27,714 nt of DNA from an uncultured bacterium (GTDB lineage Bacteria; Actinomycetota; Coriobacteriia; Coriobacteriales; Coriobacteriaceae): NCBI GenBank assembly GCA_905216075.1, contig CAJMSO010000005.1, positions 1 to 27,714 on the forward strand. The letters are read 5' to 3'. Shown in pieces: positions 1 through 5,416 of the stretch. Position numbers and translations under genes: made by a program. Within the stretch, counting starts at the first letter, position 1; each line of letters starts with the position of its first letter. The notes beneath the pieces are model-generated. The model made no database searches. It was not told where the DNA came from and saw nothing but the letters and a program-made list of their open reading frames with translations.

Positions 1-55
1 GATGCCAATCAGGGGGCTTTCGTGGACCGGAGTTCGATTCTCCGCGCCTCCACCA
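1..55 (+). ncRNA. ssrA: 3' end of tmRNA (ssrA), probable prophage attachment site
   Basis: The sequence ends in a tRNA-like domain: T-stem C28-G32 pairs with C40-G44 around a TTCGATT loop, followed by a 7-base acceptor strand (45-51), A52 and an encoded CCA (53-55). The bases GGAC directly before the T-stem are typical of tmRNA rather than of tRNA. No anticodon arm is seen in the bases present, and the 5' part lies outside the window. Phage genes begin just downstream on the other strand, which fits integration into the 3' end of ssrA with the gene end regenerated. A tRNA fragment is the main alternative. Confidence 0.75.
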
Positions 56-68
56 ACTGTTCAGTAGG

Positions 69-88
69 CGAACACATACGCGTGTTCG
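69..88. repeat. Inverted repeat just inside the prophage end
   Basis: CGAACAC (69-75) and GTGTTCG (82-88) form a perfect 7-bp inverted repeat around a 6-base spacer. It lies 13 bases past the tmRNA end, where integrase arm or excisionase sites often occur. No T tract follows, so it is not a good terminator. The function is a guess. Confidence 0.4.
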
Positions 89-123
89 TCGTTAGGCGGG
101 CGTTCGTATTGCTCGTCAGATAG

Positions 124-155
124 AAAGAAGCCGCTCCATACGGGGCGGCTTCTTT
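124..155. terminator. Rho-independent terminator at the end of the phage late operon
   Basis: A 14-bp stem (124-137 with 142-155, one G-T pair) closes on the loop ATAC. A runs on the left and T runs on the right make it usable in both directions. It sits directly after the stop of the last minus-strand phage gene (161), so it ends late transcription and also shields the phage from tmRNA read-through. Confidence 0.85.
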
Positions 156-160
156 GTGTT

Positions 161-472
161 CTAGGCCTGCGGCATGATCTCCTGCTCGCCGTCCTCGTCC
201 ATGTACGGCATGAGGAACACGCCGCCCTGCTCGGTGGTAAGCAGCAGGTACTCGCGGTTGTGCTCGTCGCACACGATTTCCTGGCCGATGCCCTCGGGCA
301 GGTCGTATATGGGGCCGTCCGTGCGGGCTTGCCTCACGGTCACGTCTTGCGCTCCCATGGCCTGCGACGCGCAGCTGGCGGCGGCCAGGGCGATGAACAG
401 CAGGACGACCGCCGCGAGGATGGGGCCGCACCCGCCGTTGCGCTCCTCGTCTGCGGGGCTCGGGTACGGCAT
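161..472 (-). CDS. Small exported or membrane-anchored phage protein, unknown function
   Basis: This is a 103-residue protein and the last gene of the late operon. A short polar N-terminus is followed by a hydrophobic stretch at about residues 16-36 that ends near A-A-S-C, so a signal anchor or a weak lipoprotein signal is likely. The remainder is acidic and would lie outside the membrane. The C-terminal half (motif EYLLLTTEQGG, then a short acidic end) resembles small DUF6440-type proteins, but that match is from memory and weak. The stop of the upstream amidase is 3 bases away. It could act in lysis or as a lysogenic surface protein. No function is shown. Confidence 0.6.
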   Translation of the reverse strand: MPYPSPADEERNGGCGPILAAVVLLFIALAAASCASQAMGAQDVTVRQARTDGPIYDLPEGIGQEIVCDEHNREYLLLTTEQGGVFLMPYMDEDGEQEIMPQA

Positions 473-475
473 GGC

Positions 476-1288
476 CTATCCCACCTTCACCAGATAGTCA
501 TCGGCCTCTGGCTTGCCCGTGGCCTTGCCCACGGCGATGTAGCGCGTTGCGCCGCTGTAGCCCGTGTATCGGCCCCACACGTAGCCGTCGGCGATCTTGT
601 ACCAGTTATCCAGCGTCACGGTCTCGCCGCTGGAATAGTGCGCCACCTCGGTGCCGCCCAGGCCGGGGGCGTCGCGCACGCGCAGGTAGTCCACAGTGCA
701 GCGGTAGGTGCCGCCGAAGTTCTCGGCCGTTTCCTGTTGCGCAGGCTGCGGCTGCGGGACGGCTGCGGGGGCGCTTCCAGCAGTGATGCCGAAGCATTCC
801 AGGTAGATGCGCGCCAGCTCGTCCAGGTTGCCGTTGAACTTCTCGCGGTCGCCGTCGTTGTCGATGAAGCCGTTCTCGCACAGGCGGTAGTTGATGCCGC
901 GCGCGGCGGCTCGGTTCGGGTTCGCGAGGTCGGAACGGCGCACCAGCTTCTCGGAGCGCCCGGGCATGAACGCCGCCAGCTTGTCGGCCAGCGCATTGTC
1001 GTACTCGTCAGGCTCAAAGCCCTCCTTGATGATGACGTGCGCGCCGTGGGCCGTGGCGATGCCGCTGGCGTCCATGTGCAGCTCCACCACTGGCGCGTCG
1101 GTGCTCAGACGGGTAAGCCCGCCGTCGGCGTACCAGTTGCGGGAGGTATCGCCCAGCTCGACCTCGGAACCGCCCAGTTCCTTGATTCGCTGGCCCAGGG
1201 CGCGAACGCGCTCGGCCTCGGTGTAGCCGCCTGAGCAGCAGCCGGGGTCGCCGGCGCCGTGGCCGCAGATGATGAACAGTTTAGCCAC
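476..1288 (-). CDS. Endolysin: N-acetylmuramoyl-L-alanine amidase (Amidase_3) with SH3 domain
   Basis: This 270-residue lysin would cut the amide bond between N-acetylmuramic acid and L-alanine in peptidoglycan at the end of the lytic cycle. The N-terminal 150 residues show an Amidase_3 layout: zinc ligand H10 in ICGHGAGDPG, an acidic ligand at E24 or E26, H71 in VELHMDAS and the catalytic E138 in CENGFID. A Pro/Gln-rich linker (about 172-188) leads to a C-terminal SH3-like domain (about 190-255) that probably binds the cell wall. There is no signal peptide, so release depends on the adjacent holin, whose gene ends 3 bases upstream. Confidence 0.92.
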   Translation of the reverse strand: MAKLFIICGHGAGDPGCCSGGYTEAERVRALGQRIKELGGSEVELGDTSRNWYADGGLTRLSTDAPVVELHMDASGIATAHGAHVIIKEGFEPDEYDNALADKLAAFMPGRSEKLVRRSDLANPNRAAARGINYRLCENGFIDNDGDREKFNGNLDELARIYLECFGITAGSAPAAVPQPQPAQQETAENFGGTYRCTVDYLRVRDAPGLGGTEVAHYSSGETVTLDNWYKIADGYVWGRYTGYSGATRYIAVGKATGKPEADDYLVKVG

Positions 1289-1291
1289 TGC

Positions 1292-1597
1292 CTACTCCTT
1301 CCCGCCTACGGTCACGCCCAACAGGGCGTCGAGCCACTTGGATGTGATGCCTACCGACTTGAACAGCGTGTAGGCCGCCTGCACGCCGCCTACCACGGCG
1401 AAGGCGCACGTGACCCATGCGCCCGGGTCTGCGGGCACGCCGCCCACGAAGCCGGTCACGACGCCCGCCAGGAGCGAGCAGCCCAGCGCCAGGATGCGCG
1501 CGGCCTTGCCGGTCATGGCCTCGGTCTTGATCAGCTGTACCGCGAACGGCACGGCGAAAGACAGCACGATGGCTGCGATTGCTTGCATTTCTGTCAT
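1292..1597 (-). CDS. Phage holin
   Basis: This 101-residue protein has a hydrophobic helix at about residues 4-20, a second hydrophobic region at about 32-50 and a third at about 60-78, followed by a short polar tail. Small size, several membrane helices and a position directly before the endolysin gene mark it as the holin that permeabilises the membrane for lysin release. The ATG at 1597 is chosen because GAAAGG lies upstream of it. An in-frame start at 1642 lies within the preceding gene and has no better site. The exact holin family is not identified. Confidence 0.8.
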   Translation of the reverse strand: MTEMQAIAAIVLSFAVPFAVQLIKTEAMTGKAARILALGCSLLAGVVTGFVGGVPADPGAWVTCAFAVVGGVQAAYTLFKSVGITSKWLDALLGVTVGGKE

Positions 1598-1610
1598 TTC
1601 GGATTCCTTT

Positions 1611-2024
1611 CTATCGAGCCGATTCCTTGTAGAGCAGGTCAACGCGGTCGGCGATGTGGTCGACCTTCGCCGCCATGCCCTGGCTGCGCGCCTGGCTGTT
1701 CGCCAGGTCGGCGTGCAGCACCTCGTTGGAGGTCACGACGGACTCCATGAGCGCCTTCATAGCCTCCATCAGCGCGTTGCTGCGCTCCATCTGCGCGGCG
1801 ATGCGGCCCTCCATCTGGCTGCGCTCGCGGTCGCGCTGCGCCCGCTCGTTCACCTCGTCCTGCTTTCGCTCTTCGCGCTTGAGGTCGATGTTCGCCTTGC
1901 GCTCGTTCTGGGCCTTGAACTCTTCGAGGAACTGCTTGCCGAAGTACAGGACCACTAGGACGAGCAGCGCGCCGAAAAGCGACCCGGGGCCGTACGGCGC
2001 GAAGATTTCCAGCACGTCGGTCAT
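1611..2024 (-). CDS. Membrane-anchored coiled-coil protein of the lysis cassette
   Basis: This 137-residue protein has one N-terminal hydrophobic helix (about residues 14-30), then a long charged region rich in Glu, Lys, Arg and Gln that should form a coiled coil to the C-terminus. The ATG at 2024 follows a strong GAGGAGG site, while the longer reading frame to 2177 runs through a terminator. It is the first lysis gene after that terminator, before holin and endolysin. The topology suits a holin partner or regulator, or a second holin-like protein. The family is not recognised. Confidence 0.72.
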   Translation of the reverse strand: MTDVLEIFAPYGPGSLFGALLVLVVLYFGKQFLEEFKAQNERKANIDLKREERKQDEVNERAQRDRERSQMEGRIAAQMERSNALMEAMKALMESVVTSNEVLHADLANSQARSQGMAAKVDHIADRVDLLYKESAR

Positions 2025-2080
2025 TCGTTTTCTCACCTCCTCGAATCGCTGCCGCGATTGTCCGCGAGGTGTCGCCGGGC

Positions 2081-2108
2081 AAAAGAAAAGCGCCCCCGAA
2101 GGGGCGCT
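2081..2108 (-). terminator. Strong terminator between the DGR and the lysis genes
   Basis: On the minus strand an 8-bp GC-rich stem (AGCGCCCC, positions 2101-2108 and 2089-2096) closes on a TTCG tetraloop and is followed by TTTTCTTTT (2081-2089). This is a textbook Rho-independent terminator located 3 bases after the stop of the 2111-2356 gene. It separates DGR transcription from the lysis genes, or attenuates read-through into them. Confidence 0.88.
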
Positions 2109-2110
2109 CG

Positions 2111-2356
2111 CTACTCCTGCGGCGCTTCCGGCTGGTCGGGCTCCATGGCTTCCAGCTCGTTGATGCGGTCGCGCCACGTCTGGCGCTGCGAGATGATCTC
2201 GGCCACCTCCTTGGCAGCTGCGGCGATGGCCGAGAGCAGGTCGGTGATGGACGATGCGGAGAAGATGCGCTCCACCGCCTTCATGACCTTGTAGTCGCTC
2301 TGCTCAAGCTGCTGTTTGTAGCCGTTGATCTCCCCGGCGATTTCCTGTTCCGTCAT
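2111..2356 (-). CDS. Small acidic helical protein downstream of the DGR reverse transcriptase
   Basis: This 81-residue protein is predicted to be mostly helical, with an acidic, Pro-containing tail (EAMEPDQPEAPQE). The ATG at 2356 has a good GGAAGGAG site. It lies 18 bases after the RT stop and directly before a strong terminator, so it is the last gene transcribed with avd, TR and RT. No known DGR accessory domain (HRDC-like or similar) is visible. It may be a tail-assembly or DGR-linked protein. The function is unknown. Confidence 0.65.
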   Translation of the reverse strand: MTEQEIAGEINGYKQQLEQSDYKVMKAVERIFSASSITDLLSAIAAAAKEVAEIISQRQTWRDRINELEAMEPDQPEAPQE

Positions 2357-2374
2357 GGGTCGCTCCTTCCGTTG

Positions 2375-3556
2375 CTAGGGTAGGGGCATGTTCCCATCCG
2401 TGTCGCCTCCAGGTTTGGATTGCATTGAGCAACCCCCCCCCGCGGGATTTCCGAACAGGCTGCGGTACAGCGCGTCCATGGCCCGCACGCTGCGGTGCGC
2501 GTCCAGCCGCTTCATGCCTCCGCGCCAGCTCTGGTAGCTCTGCTCCACCTGCTCGGGGGTCATGATGCCATCGGCGACCATGCGGGCCATCTTCTTGAGC
2601 TTGCGGCGCTCCCGCGTTATGGAGTCTCGGCACGGCTTCACGACTATGCGGCCCGTGTCCGTGTAGAAGATGCGCTTCTTCAGCCACGTGAACCCGCGCG
2701 TGAGCTTCACCACGCGGGTCTTGCGCGGGTTCAGTTCGATGCCCAGCTCGGCGCATTTGCGCTCTATGAGCAGCAGGCACACCTGCAGGTAGTCCTTGGA
2801 CTCGTGTATCAGGTAGAAGTCGTCCATATATCGACCGTAGGCCTCGGGGCGCAGCATCTCGGTCACATAGTGGTCGATGCGGTTGGGGTGGGCCACGGCG
2901 CATATCTGGTTCGGCTCGCTGCCCAGCCCCAGGCCCACATCGCCCTGCGCGTCTATCAGGCGGTGCTCCAAGGCGACCACGCGCGGATCTAGCAGCGCGG
3001 AGGCCACCTGGTCTTTGACGGGTTGGTGCGCTATGCGCGCGAAGTAGTCGGAGAAGTCGCCGAGCAGTATGTAGCCCTCGCAGCCGTGCCGCCTCCAGTG
3101 GTCGGCCAGGTGGCGCTTGAGCAGCTTCAGGGCGTAGTCGGTGCCGCGCCCCTTTATGTTCGCGGAGTTCGCGGCTATGAGGGTGGGCACGATCGCGGGC
3201 ACGAGCGCGTTCTGCGACAGCGACTTCTGCACCACGCGCTCGGGGAAGTGCACTGCACTGATGTGGCGCAGCTTACCGCGCTCCCACAGGTCGAAGCGGA
3301 TGAAACCCCGGCATATGTCGCGGCCCTCCAGAAGGTCTTGGCGCGATTTCACGGCGTTTCGCATGTAGTCCTTCATGTACCGCTGCGTCGAGGCCTTCCA
3401 CATGACGCCACGCGCGGCCTGCTTGGAAGCCTTGCACAGGCTGTTGAGGTCGGCCACCGTCTCAAGGGTGCACGCCTTGACGCGCTCGGCCTTGGCCCTG
3501 GCGCGCTTCTCCTCGCGGCGCTTCCGGCGTGCGGCCCGCCTTTGCTCCGAGTTCAT
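2375..3556 (-). CDS. Diversity-generating retroelement reverse transcriptase
   Basis: This 393-residue RT copies the TR-containing RNA into cDNA with errors at adenines. Numbered from the ATG at 3556, it has a very basic N-terminus (about 5-30), motif A at LLGDFSDYF (metal ligand D167), a DGR-type motif 4 at GLGLGSEPNQ (208-217) in place of the QG of group II introns, the catalytic YMDD box (243-246) and a thumb region around LNPRKTR and GFTWLKKRI. No maturase or endonuclease domain follows, as expected for a DGR. The ATG is preferred over a GTG at 3565 because GGGGTG lies 6 bases upstream. The tail is encoded across a run of nine G, so its reading frame is uncertain. TR and avd lie directly upstream. 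Confidence 0.95.
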   Translation of the reverse strand: MNSEQRRAARRKRREEKRARAKAERVKACTLETVADLNSLCKASKQAARGVMWKASTQRYMKDYMRNAVKSRQDLLEGRDICRGFIRFDLWERGKLRHISAVHFPERVVQKSLSQNALVPAIVPTLIAANSANIKGRGTDYALKLLKRHLADHWRRHGCEGYILLGDFSDYFARIAHQPVKDQVASALLDPRVVALEHRLIDAQGDVGLGLGSEPNQICAVAHPNRIDHYVTEMLRPEAYGRYMDDFYLIHESKDYLQVCLLLIERKCAELGIELNPRKTRVVKLTRGFTWLKKRIFYTDTGRIVVKPCRDSITRERRKLKKMARMVADGIMTPEQVEQSYQSWRGGMKRLDAHRSVRAMDALYRSLFGNPAGGGCSMQSKPGGDTDGNMPLP

Positions 3557-3701
3557 AGAAGGCACCCCGCACGGCTTGCAATGTGGCTCTGACAGCCGCT
3601 TGAGGTATGGCCATGAAACGCGGCGAAGCCACGGAGCGCCGCGCCATGCAAGCAGCGTCCGGCCACCCTCGCGGGGTGCGTATTTACGGGCGCATGCCCG
3701 A

Positions 3702-3913
3702 CGGTCGCGCCTTCCTTCCTCTCCGCGCTCTGCTTTCGGCCCTGGGGCCTACTCGGTCTGGCAGTAAGGGAATCCGGGGCGGGGGCGAACCCAGACGTTC
3801 GTCGCCGAGTTGTAGTTGGCATTGCCGTTGTTGTTGACGTAGCACACGTCGGACGAGGAGCCACCCATGACGGAACGCAACCACCAATTGTACCGATAAA
3901 CAAGGCGCGACCG
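3702..3913. repeat. 12-bp perfect inverted repeat bracketing the template repeat
   Basis: CGGTCGCGCCTT at 3702-3713 is the exact reverse complement of AAGGCGCGACCG at 3902-3913. The arms lie 188 bases apart and enclose the whole TR. The outer arm begins 7 bases past the avd stop. In RNA this would form a stable GC-rich stem holding the TR in a closed loop. Confidence 0.75.
3769..3896 (-). repeat. DGR template repeat (TR)
   Basis: This 128-base sequence is repeated at 4507-4634 with 11 differences, all at adenines of this copy on the minus strand. It holds 23 such adenines. Read in the frame of the target gene, its variable codons are AAC or AAT (plus one GAC), the classic TR design that cannot mutate to stop codons by A changes. 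It starts 24 bases after the avd stop. The GC-rich end (CGCCCCCGCCCCGG) corresponds to the initiation of mutagenic homing element. Confidence 0.96.
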
Positions 3914-3920
3914 CCGCCCA

Positions 3921-4391
3921 TTATAGCGAACGCAGGCGCTCTAGCTCGGCCTCGGCCTCGGCTATGCGCTCCTCGGTGGACTTCTTGCCCATCACGCGTA
4001 CGTTCTTGCGTGCGCCCTTCAGCAGCCTGATCTCCTCCTCGACCATGGCCGCCAGCCCCTCGAAGCGGTTGGCGTTCACGGGCAGGCCGATATCCATGAG
4101 GCACTGCATGTCGAGCATCAGCTGCTCGCAGTCCGCTATGGCCAGCGTAAGGTAGCGTTTCCTCTCCAGCGCGTTGAACGAGGTGTTGGGGTAGAAGCAG
4201 TCGGCGCGGTTGACGTTGTACACGATGCTGCGCGCCGTCTCCACCGTGGGCACCGCGTTCAGCAGCCTGTAGGCCTTGGGCACTACCGAGGAGGACGCCA
4301 TCAGCTTGTTGACCTCCACGCGGACGGCGATGGCCTGCGTGAAGAACTTATACTCGGACACCTCGCGGTTTCGCTGGTAGACGCCGCTCAT
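3921..4391 (-). CDS. avd: DGR accessory variability determinant (Avd)
   Basis: This 156-residue protein is predicted to be all helical and basic-rich, consistent with the Avd four-helix bundle that forms a pentamer, binds the RT and the template RNA, and is needed for cDNA synthesis. Features include KAYRLLNAVP, a run of N-terminal helices, and a basic stretch (KGARKNVRVMGKK) before a charged C-terminal helix. The ATG at 4391 follows GGGAGGT. The gene lies between the VR-bearing gene and the TR, the same order as in the Bordetella phage element. A strong terminator ends 23 bases before the ATG, so transcription must read through it or begin close by. Assignment rests on position, size and composition. 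Confidence 0.87.
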   Translation of the reverse strand: MSGVYQRNREVSEYKFFTQAIAVRVEVNKLMASSSVVPKAYRLLNAVPTVETARSIVYNVNRADCFYPNTSFNALERKRYLTLAIADCEQLMLDMQCLMDIGLPVNANRFEGLAAMVEEEIRLLKGARKNVRVMGKKSTEERIAEAEAELERLRSL

Positions 4392-4413
4392 GGCACCTCC
4401 CGGAAATAGTGGC

Positions 4414-4437
4414 AAAAAAACGGCCCGCTGCGCGGGC
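4414..4437 (-). terminator. Terminator between the variable tail gene and avd
   Basis: On the minus strand GCCCGC (4432-4437) pairs with GCGGGC (4423-4428) around a GCA loop, followed by CG and seven T (4414-4420). It would end tail-gene transcription after the VR-bearing gene and limit expression of avd and RT to read-through. Confidence 0.85.
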
Positions 4438-4440
4438 AGG

Positions 4441-4467
4441 GATGCGACCGCGCAAGGCGGTCGCATC
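4441..4467. repeat. DGR hairpin/cruciform downstream of the VR
   Basis: GATGCGACCGC (4441-4451) and its exact reverse complement (4457-4467) form an 11-bp stem with a 5-base GCAAG loop. It lies 29 bases past the stop of the variable gene. Bordetella phage and related DGRs carry a hairpin at this place that raises retrohoming efficiency, so a target-site role is likely. It is distinct from the terminator next to it, which has its own stem and T tract. Confidence 0.8.
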
Positions 4468-4495
4468 GAAAGAGAAGTATAGAGCACTCGGCTGG

Positions 4496-5404
4496 CTAGC
4501 CGACGAGGAAGCCGGGGCGGGGGCGAACCCAGACGTCCGTCGCCGAGGCGTAGCTGGCATGGCCGCAGTGGTGGACGTAGCACACGCCGGACGAGGAGCC
4601 ACCCATGACGGAACGCAACCACCAATTGTACCGAGTTCCGTTCAAGCGGTGCGCGGTATCGCGGAACAGGTCGAACTGGCAGTCGAAGCCCACGCTGTAG
4701 CCCTTGGTGCCCCACACTGGGCAGCCGTACACCTCCATCTCGGACAGCGAGAACACCTTGCCGATATCCTGCCAGCTCCACGAGTTGGAGTCGTTGAGCG
4801 CGCCGCTGGCGCTGTACCGCTCCTCAAGCAGGACGCGCTGGGTCAGCAGGTACTTGGTCAGGCTCTCGGGCAGGCACGCCTCGAAGGCCGTCTCCCACGC
4901 CTTGAGGTTGCTGTTGGGGTAGGGGCATTTCTGGTCGGCGGTGCCCTGGTTCGTGTTGGTCGTGTTCCACATCAGGAAGCTGTCGTTGGCCACGCCGGTC
5001 GCGGTCTTGGCCACGGATACGGGAGCGGACGCCACGAACGCGATGTGGTGCCCCTTGCTGTTGTCGCCGCAGTAAAGGTACGGGTCGATGTGGGCAAGCA
5101 GGAACCGCACAGATTGCTGTGTGGTGACGGCGGATGCGCTCACAAGCGGCACGTCCAGGTAGTCGCCCACGCGCAGGCCTGCGAAGTTCGCGGCGGCGAT
5201 GCGCTTATGCAGCGCGTCGTACACGCTGCCGCTGCCGATCTCTCCCGCCAGGATGGTGGCGATGTTCTGCCCGCCGTACTTGCCGATTTGGCCCTGGCGG
5301 TTGTACTCGGCGTTGTTGAGAGCCGTGGTGGCGTTGGTGCGGGCGGTGTCGTCTATCATCTCGTAGTTGGTGCCGCCCACTGTGAGGATCTTAGCTTGAG
5401 CCAT
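4496..5404 (-). CDS. DGR target: tail-tip protein with C-terminal variable lectin-like domain
   Basis: This 302-residue protein probably lies at the tail tip and binds the host receptor. The N-terminal 60 residues look like a tail-attachment region. From about residue 80 it has the look of a C-type-lectin/formylglycine-generating-enzyme-like fold (DUF6273-like WWLRS and VRPRPGF signatures). The VR encodes residues 257-299. Variable positions, compared with the TR, are 273, 278, 279, 280, 282, 284, 286 and 290 (now G, H, H, C, H, S, A, D); codon 298 carries a silent change. The ATG follows AAGAAGG. The upstream neighbour encodes a coiled-coil fibre. The fold is inferred from motifs only. Confidence 0.9.
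   Translation of the reverse strand: MAQAKILTVGGTNYEMIDDTARTNATTALNNAEYNRQGQIGKYGGQNIATILAGEIGSGSVYDALHKRIAAANFAGLRVGDYLDVPLVSASAVTTQQSVRFLLAHIDPYLYCGDNSKGHHIAFVASAPVSVAKTATGVANDSFLMWNTTNTNQGTADQKCPYPNSNLKAWETAFEACLPESLTKYLLTQRVLLEERYSASGALNDSNSWSWQDIGKVFSLSEMEVYGCPVWGTKGYSVGFDCQFDLFRDTAHRLNGTRYNWWLRSVMGGSSSGVCYVHHCGHASYASATDVWVRPRPGFLVG
4507..4634 (-). repeat. DGR variable repeat (VR)
   Basis: This is the variable copy of the TR at the 3' end of the 4496-5404 gene, 128 bases with 117 identical to the TR. Differences are at 4511, 4537, 4548, 4549, 4554, 4561, 4566, 4567, 4570, 4573 and 4587. On the coding strand they are 5 A-to-C, 5 A-to-G and 1 A-to-T. The GC-rich end nearest the stop codon is unchanged, as expected for the site where cDNA integration starts. 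Confidence 0.96.
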
Positions 5405-5416
5405 TTCGTTTCCTTC

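Larger units (their letters stand above)
3557..3920 (-). ncRNA. DGR template RNA region (avd-RT intergenic, TR plus spacer)
   Basis: These 364 bases between avd and RT contain no credible gene. They hold the TR (3769-3896) and a roughly 210-base spacer up to the RT gene. By comparison with the Bordetella phage DGR, the transcript acts as template and as scaffold for RT and Avd. Visible structure includes a 12-bp inverted repeat bracketing the TR (3702-3713 with 3902-3913), a 5-bp GC hairpin at 3687-3700 and CACCC/GGGTG at 3664-3678. Exact RNA ends cannot be read from sequence. Confidence 0.8.

Noticed and set aside
69..88. LexA-type SOS box near the prophage end
   Set aside because: The half sites CGAAC and GTTCG are there, but 10 bases apart, whereas the Gram-positive LexA site has 4.
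1639..2082. Alternative frame (147 codons) in the lysis region
   Set aside because: It is an Arg/Gly/Ala-rich shadow of the coiled-coil gene at 1611-2024, which has the better ribosome site.
3553..4104. Open frame across avd-TR-RT spacer (183 codons)
   Set aside because: It crosses the avd stop region and the TR in a different frame, has low-complexity Arg/Thr content and no start site. The region is better explained as template RNA.
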